From: Drosophila persimilis
Lineage: Eukaryota > Arthropoda > Insecta > Diptera > Drosophilidae
DNA length: 64,000 nucleotides
Assembly: GCF_003286085.1 (NCBI RefSeq)
Contig: NW_020825362.1
Span: 310,001-374,000, forward strand
Direction: 5' to 3'
Shown: positions 1 to 10,910 of the stretch, piece by piece
Layout: every line of letters starts with the position of its first letter
How positions within the stretch are numbered: the first letter of the stretch is position 1
Program-made: the position numbers and the translations under genes
The notes under the pieces: generated by a model
What the model was told of the DNA's origin: nothing
Databases searched by the model: none
The model's input: only the letters and a program-made list of their open reading frames with translations

Positions 1-748
1 AAGGACACTTCAGAGTAACGTTAATTCGGTTCGGGGTTTCTCTTTGGTTAATTATGGTTGCTGTTGTGGGTCTACGACAAGCGATAACTGGGTGCCAGAG
101 ATATATATGCATGTACATATAACTTTTTGATTTCAGCATTTCATCGCACTTAACCTATCACAATACATTTGGGGGGGTATTAACAATCAACAATCAAAGA
201 TCAACGATCAGATCTCATATTTCAAAATACATTCAAGGACAACGACTTTTCCGTATTACATTTCATGCAGTTAACGATCCTGTAAGTAATATAGAAGTAA
301 TAAAGAGAAGAAGAACGAAAGAACCCATGAATTACAGGCTGGGGATTGGCGGGTTGGGAGGGTTTGAGATGTAAAAAAACAGAAAATATACAAAAGTTAC
401 AATCAGTACATTACAATTTCTGATTTTTGGGTATGATTCAACTTATGGTTTAGGCCAATAGCTTAACAAAAGTATAATTTACATTCATAAACGTAGGAGA
501 GAGAAGAGTACAGCATAGAGCATACAGCATACGGCATACAGCATACAGCACGATCTTTGACAATATGTAGTATCTTCGTACAAGGCACAATGAAGGAGTG
601 TAGTGTGTGGTTTCTACTACAGTACGACAGTATACAGTATACAGAAGTCGAATCGCAAACATATGTATGAATGAAAACAAGATGCTGGACAGGAGATGCA
701 GATGCAGCGTCTGGTGGTTGCTTGGTTGGTTGTTTGTTGGAATTGAAC
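1..748. other. Downstream flank of the TEH2-like gene
   Basis: AT-rich sequence beyond the stop codon of the leftmost gene. It probably holds that gene's 3' UTR (minus strand). I see no canonical AATAAA on the minus strand here and no convincing ORF. Short near-repeats of the type 'acagcatac' occur around 511-550. Confidence 0.4.
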
Positions 749-1848
749 TCACTCTTCCTTGGTTGGGAACTTCTCGGCGTAGACCCGCGAGGACTTATTG
801 CAGGCCTTCTCGCAGCAGGGGCAGTACCAGTAGCTCAGCACCCCGATGGAGATGGCGAAGAGCACATTCGGTATGATCAGCGATAGGATCAGATGGTACA
901 GATTGTTCTCCCACGAGTAGCGGCCGATAACCACCTCTGGATAGGCACGGCTGTAGTAGCAGGGGAACGGCTCCCCAATATGAGAGAAGCTACCATCAAA
1001 TCGAAAGAAATGTTACCATTTAATTGCGTATAAACTCATTTACTTAATCCAACTGAAAGCTTACCCATACTGCCTGGCAAAGACGCTGCAGTTGGTCGTG
1101 GGCGGGTACCCGCAGCCCTCGGAGTTAATCAGAAACTTTGTATAGCTAACATCCCAGTTGACGGTGTCCAGGTCCCGGGGATTTCGCTCCCAGTCGCTGT
1201 ACGGGATGCGCGTATAGTTGACAAACAACTGATGGCACCTGGTACATGGAATCGATATGGAATCAGAATCGATTGGATTACAATAGGTCTACTCTTCTCA
1301 CTTACTTGGTGAGTGATGAGGTGCAGCCCTCGCGACAGGAGCTCCAGCTGCAGTTCTTGATGCCCTCCGCATAGATGTGATCGATCACAATGCAGGTCAC
1401 GGGCACTGGATCGTAGTCGGCAATGATCGTTGAGATGGCGGGATCCACTACGAAGGGTATCAGGAAGAGGAATGTGAACACCGACAAAATGGCAGTTGTA
1501 CCTGGAAGACAGAAAGAAAGAACCATCCATCAGACGTGAATAGGGAATGTGCATATGTACATATAGGGGATTGTGTTTTATCTTACCAAGGCACACGGAG
1601 GTATAGAACTTCGCCTTCTCGAGTAGTGTGTCGATTTCGATCTCCTCGCGCTTGGCCTTGATGGCGTCCACGCAGCCGCGGCCCGGCCTAACCGGTGACT
1701 GGCAGGAGGAGCGTATCGATCCCGCCACCGAGCCCGATCTGCTGCTGCTGCTGTTCAGGCTAATCTTGCTGGCGGAGAGCGTCTGTGCCGAGAGCGTGGG
1801 ACTCGTCGGCATCGACGTTGTCGTTGTCAGGGTGGAGCTCTTCTTCAT
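749..1848 (-). CDS. Teh2: TipE-family sodium channel auxiliary subunit (TEH2-like)
   Basis: Four coding exons on the minus strand: 1848-1587, 1501-1306, 1238-1065 and 989-749, all with GT-AG junctions and continuous frame, giving 290 residues. TipE-family proteins are two-pass membrane auxiliary subunits of the voltage-gated sodium channel Para. Visible features are a Ser/Thr-rich cytoplasmic N-terminus, a first membrane segment near residues 80-103, the family signature NCSWSSCREGC, an extracellular loop with GCGYPP and PCYYS motifs and N-glycosylation sites, and a second membrane segment near 240-264 followed by a Cys-rich short tail. The same signatures occur in tipE at 10.9 kb, so this is a tandem paralogue. 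In D. melanogaster TEH1 is on another arm, and TEH3 and TEH4 are the EGF-containing members, so the short member of this cluster is most likely TEH2. Family assignment is firm; the exact paralogue is an inference. Confidence 0.85.
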
Positions 1849-3546
1849 TCTGATTCTCTGTGCTCTCTGTGTTGTGCGTGTTCTGTGTGTGGTTTCGTGT
1901 GATTTCTTAGATTTTAGGATCAGTAAAAGCTTTTAAAATGAACACCGCTAACAATTCTACACTCTTTCTTTATCTCTATCTCCTTGTCTCTTTATCCCTT
2001 CCCCGCGTACCCGCTTCTGCCTTCTCCTTTCTACTGTGAATGTGGGTTAGCTTACGTCTCTATATCTCGTCTATCGATGTCTCTCGCTCTGCTCTTTTCC
2101 TATTTGCCTTATTTTTGTAGAGCCGAAAAGGAAAAAGGTGTCTTCGTTTTTTCGTTTAAATCTAATTGGAACCTCCTTTTGGGGCGGGGGAGAGAAGGCG
2201 GCGGTTCCGTTCCTTCTTCTTGTATATTGATTAAGTTATCTAAATTTATTTTATTATTATTCTGTTTTCGGTTTTCGGTTTTAGGTTTCTTTTTCTTTTT
2301 CTGCTTTTGGTTTAGGGTTAACTTTTGCTTCGTCTTCGTTTTCGTTTTCGTCTTCGACTTTGAATAGTTTTTGTCGTTCCGATAATTCTTTTTTTTATAG
2401 ATTATAGATTTTGTTTTTGATCACGCATCCCTCCTAGTCTTCCTCTTAAGCTGTTTGTTTGTTGGACCAATTCTGAAATGTCTCTGGCCTCCTTCGTATT
2501 CTGTTCCTCCTTCTTCTTCCTCTGCTGCTTCAGCTTCTGCTTCTGCTCCTGGTGTCTGTGTGTGGGTGTGTGTTCTTGTGTCCCTGTGCATGTGTGTTGT
2601 GTGTGTTTGGGTGTGTGCGTTTATTCCCTAGAAAAAACTTAGCTGCATAATTAACAATAAATATTGAATCAATCCTCGCTCTGACGTCTGTCTATCTGTC
2701 CCCCTGTTTCTACCTACATCACCTATCCTAAGCCTCTGGCCCTAATCCGATGAAAATACAAATAACTCAATTAATAACGAATTAATGCAAAAAATTATAC
2801 TAATATTGTCTTTTGATCGATCGATCGATCGAGTCGAGTCGATCGTCGTATCTTGAGAATTTCACGCGCCTTCTCCTTGCCTCGTAGTGTTTCAGTTTCT
2901 GTTTCAAGTATTTGGGTTTTCTGCTGTTAGCTCAGCAGTGTCCTTGCAAGCCTTTGGGTTGGTGTGGGTGTGGCTGTGGCTGTGGGTGTGGCTGTGTGGT
3001 TGTGGTCGTTTGTTAAAAGTTCAATGGAAGGATTACAAAGAATTTCAAGTTGCTCGATTGTGCTCTTCTTCTGGTAGTCGCTGTTTTGGCCAACTCCAAT
3101 TATTGCAAAGCGAAGACCCCAGTCTGATGTATCGGACTGTCTTCCTGGAGCAGAGGAATGCCTGCAGAAAACAAGAGAAAGTTCGAATATTAATGGGAGA
3201 TACAGCTTTAATGATGTTCAGGGGCTGTGACTGTCGGGTGCTAAAAACAGGACCAAGGGAGAGGCTATAACTACTATATGTCTATATCCTATGTTCATAT
3301 GGGGCCTTCTGTTTTGCTCTGCTCTAAAGTCTGTTGTTCTATCTGGAGGATCTAGGGAGTTGGACAACTGAGAAATACATATATCGTTCCAGAGACCTGG
3401 ACACCCATTGGTAGTCGAACCTCTCACATGTGGGCAATGGCAAAGGCGGCTGTAAGACGGAAAGTCGACAGAAAATACTCAGTGGTTATCTGGAATACCG
3501 TTTTGGGTTCCTTTCAATAGTACTGGGATTGCTTACGTGACGGATC
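1849..3546. other. Intergenic, TEH2-like 5' flank and TEH3/4-type 3' flank
   Basis: The first ~100 bases are probably 5' UTR of the TEH2-like gene on the minus strand. The rest is T-rich and TG-rich low-complexity sequence with a GATC tandem run near 2815-2835. A minus-strand AATAAA (plus-strand 2620-2625) could end the transcript of the TEH3/4-type gene. No supported ORF. Confidence 0.4.
2620..2625 (-). terminator. Candidate polyadenylation signal of the TEH3/4-type gene
   Basis: AATAAA on the minus strand about 920 bases past the stop codon at 3547. Other AATAAA-like hexamers lie near 2245-2255, so the true cleavage site is uncertain. Confidence 0.3.
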
Positions 3547-4893
3547 TCATAGGGCCATAACCTCATCGCCACCGCCCCCGCCCATGTCGCCGTTGGTGGG
3601 TGCTCCGACGTTGTTCTTGTTCAGGATGGTCTCGGTGTCGACGCAGCCCTTGAATCGCATCTTGGCATCGTCGCCCACGTAGACGGTCTTCTGGCACATC
3701 AGCAGGATGGAGCAGGAGACGACAAAGAGCACCGATGGCACCACCGAGGCGAACACAAACTGGCGATAGGTGACCTCCAGGTCGAACCGGGCCACCACAA
3801 TGTCCTTCTTGCCGGGCGAGTAAAAGCACGGAAAGCGTGCGCGAGCGTTATGATCGCTGCCGTCGCGTCCAAAGTCCTTGAGGAACTCCTTGCACTCGTC
3901 CATGAGGGTGTTGACGCACCCCTCGAGATTAATCATGAGCTTGGACTCATTGGAGATGGTCAGATCGACATCGGGCGGTGCTATCTCCGGCACGGGCGTG
4001 GCCACCGAGACGTGCAGGTGGCTCAGATATGTGAAATTGGTCAGATCACTGAGCATATTGTGCTCCAGCGTCGACCCGTTGATGCAGTCCACCGCGTCCA
4101 CGCGATCCGAGGTGTTCTTGATGAAGTAGCACGAAGTCATGGCCACATTCTCGCTGGACTCGTTCCACACCTCCTCCAGGGTCTCGGCATTGATGGCGTT
4201 CTGGCACTGCGACAGATAGACCTTGTCCCCGCTGAGCACCACAACGTTCTTGTTCCTGGTCGGGATGTCCACGCACCGGCGGTCGCAGTTGTAGGGTGTG
4301 CGGATCTTGCGACAGGTCCCGCGGCTGCACGAATACAGCCCGCTGATGTCCATGCAGTTGATCTTGCCGCGACGACCAGAGCACTTGACCGGGGCATCGC
4401 TGTTGTGGAAGATGCACTCGAAGGCGTCCGTGATGTTCAGGCACTGGCCGGCGGTGCAGTTGAAAGTGCCTGTGAGGTTCTTGCACTCATCGTTGATGCA
4501 GCGCGCCTTGTCCGCCCGGTCCTGGTCGATGCCGTAGCACGTCTTGTTCGCCGAGTTCGTGCAGTTCTGGAAGATGAGATTGGAGCCGTTGCTGCGTAGA
4601 TTCACATAGATCTGGATGCAAGCACCTGACGTCTTGCTCAGGCACCACTCCCCGCAGCTGCCCCACTCGCAGTTGTCCTTATTCAGGGCCCGCGTGGTGG
4701 TGCACATCACGGGGGTTGGGTCGATGCCGCTCTTGAAGGCACGCGTGGACGGCATGTATATGGCCACCGTGAGGTAGACTAGGGCCACTGAACTGAGCAC
4801 CAGTGTCATCTGGCAGATGCAGATGGTGCCACAGATCCTGGTGTCCTGTGGCGGCACAACCAGATCCTCTTCGGCCACCTTTTTTTTGCCCAT
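3547..4893 (-). CDS. TipE-family subunit with cysteine-rich extracellular insert (TEH3/TEH4 type)
   Basis: Single-exon ORF of 448 residues starting MGKKKVAEED. A first membrane segment lies around residues 21-47 and a second around 377-400, the two-pass TipE topology. The family landmarks are DNCEWGSCGEWC after TM1 (compare NCSWSSCREGC in TipE) and PCFYSPGK before TM2. Between them is a long Cys-rich region, about residues 110-215. It contains two copies of a C-x2-G-x-C-x2-I-x3-[FY]-x-C pattern and related half-copies, resembling EGF-like modules; several N-x-S/T sites are present. TEH3 and TEH4 are the TipE relatives described as carrying EGF-like domains, so this is one of that pair; I cannot decide which. 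The expected role is modulation of Para sodium channel expression or gating at the plasma membrane. The C-terminal tail is Gly-rich and cytoplasmic by this topology. Confidence 0.85.
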   Translation of the reverse strand: MGKKKVAEEDLVVPPQDTRICGTICICQMTLVLSSVALVYLTVAIYMPSTRAFKSGIDPTPVMCTTTRALNKDNCEWGSCGEWCLSKTSGACIQIYVNLRSNGSNLIFQNCTNSANKTCYGIDQDRADKARCINDECKNLTGTFNCTAGQCLNITDAFECIFHNSDAPVKCSGRRGKINCMDISGLYSCSRGTCRKIRTPYNCDRRCVDIPTRNKNVVVLSGDKVYLSQCQNAINAETLEEVWNESSENVAMTSCYFIKNTSDRVDAVDCINGSTLEHNMLSDLTNFTYLSHLHVSVATPVPEIAPPDVDLTISNESKLMINLEGCVNTLMDECKEFLKDFGRDGSDHNARARFPCFYSPGKKDIVVARFDLEVTYRQFVFASVVPSVLFVVSCSILLMCQKTVYVGDDAKMRFKGCVDTETILNKNNVGAPTNGDMGGGGGDEVMAL

Positions 4894-6327
4894 TTCGTGC
4901 GGCTGTGTGTTTGCGGACTTGCGTTAAACTGGTGGCAAACGGCAGGTGTTCTGTTCTCCTCTGTTCTAGGTTCTGCTGGTTAATCCCTGGGCTGTAATCT
5001 AATTAGGAGCACACATCGTCTTGGATTGGCAGGCAGTGAGGCAGTGAAGCAGGCAGGGCAGTCTATCGATTGAGCAAGCAGTTTTGCGTGGGAGGGTGAA
5101 GAGCTTGAGCCTGAGCCTGTGCCTGTGCCTGTGCCTCTGTGTGTTATATAACGCTGGCCCACTCGTTTGCGTATGCTTTTTGCTTTTTGCGGGGGGGACG
5201 TGGGATTCGAATCTGCAAGTTACACGGGCTGCGCGCACGTTTTTGATGTTCCAGATGGAGTGACACTTTTCGATCGATTTTTATTTGCTTTCACTTTACA
5301 AAATTTTGCCCCATACGGAACCCAATTGCATCACGTGCTTTGCCTGGTCAGGATATCTCTCCGTCGCCTTCGCCGCTCCCTCTTCAAAGCTGTCGTTCTC
5401 TTTGAGCTGTTGGATCCATTTGCTGATTTCTGATTGCTAGATTTATTTATTGGTCTTTTTTTCTAGTATTTTTGGTAATTATTTTTCGCTTGATTGGCGA
5501 CCAGCAGCTAGCAGCTGCCGTGCTTGGGGCTCGTGACAATTTTCAGACTGGGCCCAAGGCTCTGGCTTTGCTCTGCACAGAGTTCGCGCTGCGAGTGATT
5601 TCGGATTGGCGAATGGAGAATGCACTCGGCTCTGCTCCGCTCCGCTCTCTGGCGCCTCACTGACCGCCGACAACATGCCGCCACCGTCGCGTGCCCCACG
5701 AGATGGCACTTCGTTCGGGGGTCGTGTGGCACATGTTAGCTTTGGAGCCTGCTCTCCGGTTTGGGGGGGCACAAAAATCTCAGAGCAGAGCAGCGCCATG
5801 CGCGCGCATTTTTATTGCAAAATCAATAGAGTTCCGCATTCACGTTTTTGGTGCTGTCGAACGCAAAGGCACAGCAAAGAATCTATGGGCATCCCCCGAC
5901 CTAATACCCACCCAATACCCCTCCACACTGACACTGGCTCTAACGCTCACGCTCACTGAATTTTCATTGATTAAGTCGTCCTCCGCATGGCGGCCGTGGG
6001 TGCAAGTGCACTCTCTGTTCAATGTTGTGTTGTGCTCCAGATTGAGGCAACTGCAGGACGCGGACAGGGTCGGCTGCTGCTCCTCTCTGCTCTCCCCCAT
6101 CCAGAAGGGCGGGCTGGGCTGCCATGACGCCATCGTACATTATAGCTATCAACAGACAAGTACTATATTTAACTTCTGTGCGTAAAAAGTACAAAAATAG
6201 GTTAGCGAAATTCGTTAGCAGATTGTATTTCGGTGTAAGTTCCGTAGTGTGAGGAGTGACAGCATCATCTTTAGCTGGAGTCGACTGTCGAACGTCATCA
6301 AGAGATTAACAATGTTTCGGTATATTG
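4894..6327. other. Intergenic between TEH3/4-type gene and V-ATPase e gene
   Basis: Probably the 5' UTR and promoter of the TEH3/4-type gene (minus strand). A palindromic GTTATATAAC at 5143-5152 could serve as a TATA element about 250 bases upstream of its ATG, and it lies next to a GCCTGT hexamer repeat at 5106-5136. ORFs in 5480-6185 are in simple-sequence or overlapping frames with no recognisable protein. Confidence 0.35.
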
Positions 6328-6582
6328 TCATCCCTCCTTGAGGGGATGGTTCCAGGCTTTGGCAATGAGTCGAACGGTTTCCTGGGTTAGCTTGGGTCCA
6401 ATCAGCGGATTCAGTTGCGCCAAATAGCAGCAGAGCCAGAAGAGCCAGCAACAGACCGCCGCCAGCAGGAAGATGCAGCGCACCAGATCTTGTTGATGCG
6501 CCTTGGACACCAGACTAGGTCCCATCAGACCCACAGCGGCCCAGAAGACGGTGAAGAAGAGAATCGTGAGGATGACTTCCAT
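6328..6582 (-). CDS. V-type proton ATPase subunit e (VhaM9.7 family)
   Basis: Intronless 84-residue ORF. It has two hydrophobic segments, about residues 3-25 and 36-56, and the hallmark C-W-L-F-W-L-C-C-Y-x-A-Q-L-N-P-L-I-G-P-K-L block. This closely matches the conserved second helix and loop of V-ATPase subunit e (yeast Vma9, animal ATP6V0E). The length fits the family (about 80-90 residues). The protein is a component of the membrane V0 sector, which pumps protons into endosomes, lysosomes and secretory compartments. Drosophila has several VhaM9.7 paralogues and I recall one at 64A, but I do not assign the letter. It sits between TipE-family genes without functional relation to them. Absence of introns fits either a retroposed copy or intron loss. 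Confidence 0.88.
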   Translation of the reverse strand: MEVILTILFFTVFWAAVGLMGPSLVSKAHQQDLVRCIFLLAAVCCWLFWLCCYLAQLNPLIGPKLTQETVRLIAKAWNHPLKEG

Positions 6583-8932
6583 GTTGTTGACGCTTCAGTT
6601 CAACTTTCCTTTTTTTATGACTAACAGCGGGCGTAAAATTAACTTTGTTTTTCTTTATCGTGTCGAAAAATGTCCTAACGCCTTTCGAAAATCCCAAGAC
6701 GGGGAGACTTTACAGCACTGATGTACGCACGGGTGATCATTTACAACACTAGCAAACAGATGGTTGGCTTTGAACCTAGTGCGCCTAGTGGAGAATTTCT
6801 ACCCCTTTTATGCAAATTGTAATTTTGAAACCATTTATTACTCTGGAATTCTGATGGCAATGAATATTTACAAAAAATCTAAAACAAAATCCGTTGGATG
6901 CAACTTCGTTCAACAAACACAGCATTGACGACCCTCTTTCTGACGCGCCATGGGAGAGAGTGCATCTCCAATGGAGATAGATCCTGACAGAATGTTTTTT
7001 CAATACCACTTGGACACGCTCCACACTAAAGTTTCGTGTTTATAACATCCACATTGAATAATCAATGGCAGGGCCAAAGTTATTGAGGAATGTTACTGTT
7101 GCCCCTCCATATACACATGAACATGTACATATGTACTAGTATATGCGGAATGCGCTCATAAGTAGGCAGCGCTTGTGGTGGGAAGGAAGGTCAATCAATG
7201 AGCAATGAAGGATTTATTTCATCATGACTTGAGTTCGATTTCTTCAATTGGACTGCAATTTCTTGTAGTACTCACATGTAAATCGTGGATGTTGAACCAT
7301 CGAATGTTGAGGTTTATTTACGTTCACAGCACACGCACACGCGGAGGGGGAGAGGACACGAGCAACGACCGACGAGAGAGGCATGCCATGGGGCAGGACA
7401 CACACACACCAATATACAAGCAGTAGTCCGAATATCCGTGTCGCACTGGCCAGCAAAGTCGTTTCATAATAAAACGCAGTCACAGCCTCTTAGCACACGC
7501 CTACACATTATGCACTTGTCGAGTAGGGATTATTGAATGATTTCGCTGGCTGATCCGCAGCTATTCATAAGGCAGTAATGATTTGATTTTTGGTTTTTCC
7601 TTCCATTTCCCACTGGCCAGCGAGCCGAGAAAATTCCAAACAGCCGAACTATGTGACGTGCACGGCTCACGGCTCACGTTTCCCTGCTGTTTACGGCCAG
7701 CTCTTCTGACATTTCTCTGCCTTTTCTGGCTCTGGCTCTGGCTCCGACTCCGTCGCTGGTGGTCGCTCGTCTCTGCCCCAATGTGAGTGTATGCTGGTGG
7801 GGCGCAGGCGCTGTCAGGCTTTACGTCATCCAAGTGGCCCGTTGCTCGTTGCTGCCACTGGGACAGCTTTCGGGGGAGAGCTTCCTCAACGGAACAGGGC
7901 AAAAGCTGCGCTCTCAAGCTCGTCTCCGAAGCTCCGCGCACACACTAATGACGGGGCATGGGCCCTTGCTTCAGCTGCAGCGTTGCCAGTGGCAGGCAGT
8001 CCTTTCGGTGAAGAGTTTACCGTTCGTTCTCTCGTTGCCGTCATCGTCGCAGCCGTTGGGGCTGTCTTTTGGTTGTCGTCGCCGTCGTCGTCGCTGCTCC
8101 TCTATTGTCGTTTGTCGCCACAGCCATAGCCACAACCATTGCCATAGCCATCGCCATCGCCTCTTCTTGTCCGTTGTTTCGCTAAGGCTCCTCCTGCGAT
8201 AATGGCAAGAAAGAAATTTGGAACGCGAACGTGAATGGTTTTTTTTTGTGTGTTTTGCAACTTTTGACCCCGTGCGCGCAATCAGGTCATAAAAATTGTT
8301 AACTCTAAAAGTATGAAATGAGACGAGGAGCTATGGCCATGCCTATGCCCATGCCCACTCTCTGTTGACTACGGGTAAACACTGGGAAAACTGTGACTGT
8401 GTGGTACGGTGCGGTGCGGGGGGGTTTTCCTTTCCGTGTGATTGAAAATGCGTAATCGTTCCTGTCGTCCGTTGCCGTTCACCGCGTAACCTGAACCTTG
8501 AGTAAACACACACACAGACTCAAAATCTGTAACACACACACACACCCACACACAGCCAGTAGCAGCACGCAACTCTACGTCACTCAATCAGAAGCGAGGG
8601 GGGTGGTGTCGGAAAGAGACACATGCTAGTGTGGTTTTCCCCACAATAGAAATACAAGAAATTTGTGTGCTCCAACTACATTTAATTGATCTGCCTCTAT
8701 GGGAAATCTTTTTAGTGGCGGAGGCAGCTGAAAAATCGTTTCGTGCAAAGCACAAGAAGTTGCCAAGGAGGCATTAGTCCTCCTCATACTCTCAATCCTT
8801 CAGCCGTTGCCAGAGTGTAGGGTAAGGTAGGGTATGGGTTGAGGGGTCTGGCAGTCGTCGTCGCCGCCGCCGCCTATATATGCCGCATAATTTCGATTGG
8901 AGCTGGCAGGCTCTCCTTTCTTTTACTCACTC

Positions 8933-8977
8933 AATCTCTCTTTCTCTCTCTCTCTCTCTATCTCTCTCTGTCTCTCT
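8933..8977. repeat. CT-rich dinucleotide tract
   Basis: Nearly pure CT repeat with interspersed TTT, A and G. GA/CT tracts are possible GAGA-factor sites in flies; function here is not shown. Confidence 0.7.
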
Positions 8978-9033
8978 GTTTCTACAGTGACTTTTGTGGT
9001 AGGGCTTGCATGTGCACGGCCTCTCTATGTGAC

Positions 9034-9059
9034 TGTGTGTGTGTGTGTGTGTGTGTGTG
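9034..9059. repeat. (TG)n microsatellite
   Basis: Uninterrupted TG dinucleotide run of about 13 units. Confidence 0.85.
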
Positions 9060-9356
9060 AAAGCGTGCCAAATGAATCGAAAATTACATGTGGCTCCACA
9101 CAGTCTCCTCCCCGCCCCTCTTTCTCAGCAGCAACACTGCATTTGGGGCCTGACTGAAGGAGTTTTATTATTTAAACATGCCGCTCGTGCCCGTTCCCGT
9201 GCTGGTGCTATGCCTCTGAGCTCATTGCTGCCCCAGCCTGCGCCGCGTGTTTCCGTTTCGTAATACTCCTCACAGTAAGAGCCAAGAGGCCCACTTTCAA
9301 CTGGCCAAACAGAAACGAAACCAGCAACAGCCCCGCGACTAGTCGTCGGTCGAGGT

Positions 9357-9367
9357 TATATAAAAAT
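9357..9367 (+). promoter_or_regulatory. Candidate tipE TATA box
   Basis: TATATAAAAAT on the plus strand, about 1.5 kb upstream of the tipE start codon. A long CT tract follows at about 9477-9508. The intervening sequence is A-rich and resembles a fly 5' leader. No clear initiator is visible, so this is tentative. Confidence 0.3.
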
Positions 9368-9473
9368 AAACGCAAGCGGACATTTACACACGTCGTCACC
9401 TTTTCCCCGGGGGTTTAAAAATACCAATTTACTAGCGCATTAACGGTAAACGTGGTATCAGTATTTTAAACCG

Positions 9474-9476
<3 letters not shown>

Positions 9477-9508
<32 letters not shown>
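9477..9508. repeat. (CT)n microsatellite
   Basis: CT dinucleotide tract in the probable tipE 5' leader or promoter region; possible GAGA-factor binding on the opposite strand. Confidence 0.8.
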
Positions 9509-9510
<2 letters not shown>

Positions 9511-10910
9511 TCTCTGTCTCGTTCTCCAACACAGTTTTGAACTGCACGTGGCACGGATAGTGTGTGAAAGCTGTGGAGAGAGGGAGACACCGAAAACAAA
9601 ACAAAGCAAAAACAGTGAAAAAGGAGAAAGAAAGCAACCAAAAACTTTCCGTCCAGCATTCTTTTTTTAAATGTACATAGAAATGTATTGAACAAGTGAA
9701 CCAAATGTCAGGCTAAGAAGCATCGGTGGAACCAACAGCAGCAGCGAACCGCAGAGCAGAGTGAGACCTCCACAAAATTGGCCATCGGCAGGCCACGGAC
9801 GGAACACAAAACACGCACACACACACAAACAGCCTCACACATAAATACACAAGCACACGCACTCACACTTGCAGAAGAATCAAGCTTAGCCTTTTGCCGC
9901 AGTCATAAAATAATCAAGCCGAGGCAGCAGCAAAATCAAGCCAAAAGGAAGAGGACGCGGACGTGGACGTGAACGTGGACAAAGAGGAGGAAGAGGCACT
10001 GCATCAACAGCAGCAGCATCATCGTGCTGATGTTGACGAAACATCTCCGTTGGGAGGCATAAAGCAATTAGTAAAGGTTGAATCCCCGCACGCACACCAG
10101 CACGTTGAACACGTGTGCATACGTACGCACTGCCACAGAGAGTGAGAGAAAGACATTGGAAGAGGAGAGTGCGGAGGGGAAGAACGGAAGAACAGAACGG
10201 ATCCAGGATGCGTGGGGGAGTCAATGGAGACACGCGCCCCCAAAGGAGTATTTAGCCTAATCGAGTGATGCGCAGCACAGAAATGCAGGGCGCCGCCGCC
10301 TTCAGCCTGCCTTATTGCAGATGCCAGAGATGTCCAAGATAACGGGGAAACAGCAGCAGCAGCAGAGCAAGAAAAAGAAGAGAAGGACAGCAACAACAAC
10401 AGGAACAACAACAGCAACAAAAAGAACAAGAGGAGAAGGAAGGACACGACACACAAACAGCAGAAAGCGAGAAACGAAAATCGAACTCTCCCTGTGATAT
10501 AACTTGCACCGTAATCGTAAATCTAGCTTGTAGTTCATCGTTATTTATCGATTAACTAATTAATTAATCTAAGCGCAACACTCTAACCTAAGTACAAGAT
10601 TAACCTCACTCCATACTCGCCTAAAGCACGCCCCAGGATAATCTATTTGCAACTATACGGATAATACTTATATTACACTACCGCTGCTGCCCCTCTGCCC
10701 AAACCCAAACGGAAACCCAAAACCGAAAACCCAAGCATTTGGAATACTTTGCTGCCGCTCTGCTCCGCTGCCGCCGCCGCCGCCAGACCTGCGCCAATTG
10801 AGAAAATAAAACCAGGCTTTATTCAAAGCTAAATCTGAGAAGCTCTCCATCAAAAGTGGGAGAGAGAGTGAGTGAAAGAGAGACCAAAATCAAACCTAAA
10901 CTCCAACAGA

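Larger units (their letters stand above)
6583..9356. other. Intergenic upstream of tipE
   Basis: No protein gene supported. It contains CT/GA tracts (8933-8977), a TG tract (9034-9059), GC-rich patches (7680-8200) and many chance ORFs composed of Ser, Leu and Cys. It may hold regulatory DNA for tipE and for the V-ATPase e gene, which are transcribed away from it in opposite directions. Confidence 0.35.

Noticed and set aside
2815-2845. GATC tandem run as a possible regulatory array or origin
   Set aside because: A short simple repeat with no associated motif; microsatellites of this kind are common in this DNA.
3850-4599. 249-codon plus-strand open frame
   Set aside because: Antisense shadow of the Cys-rich TipE paralogue, caused by third-position GC bias.
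10872-10910. N-terminal extension of tipE
   Set aside because: It begins with GTG, not ATG; the ATG at 10911 gives the known TipE N-terminus.
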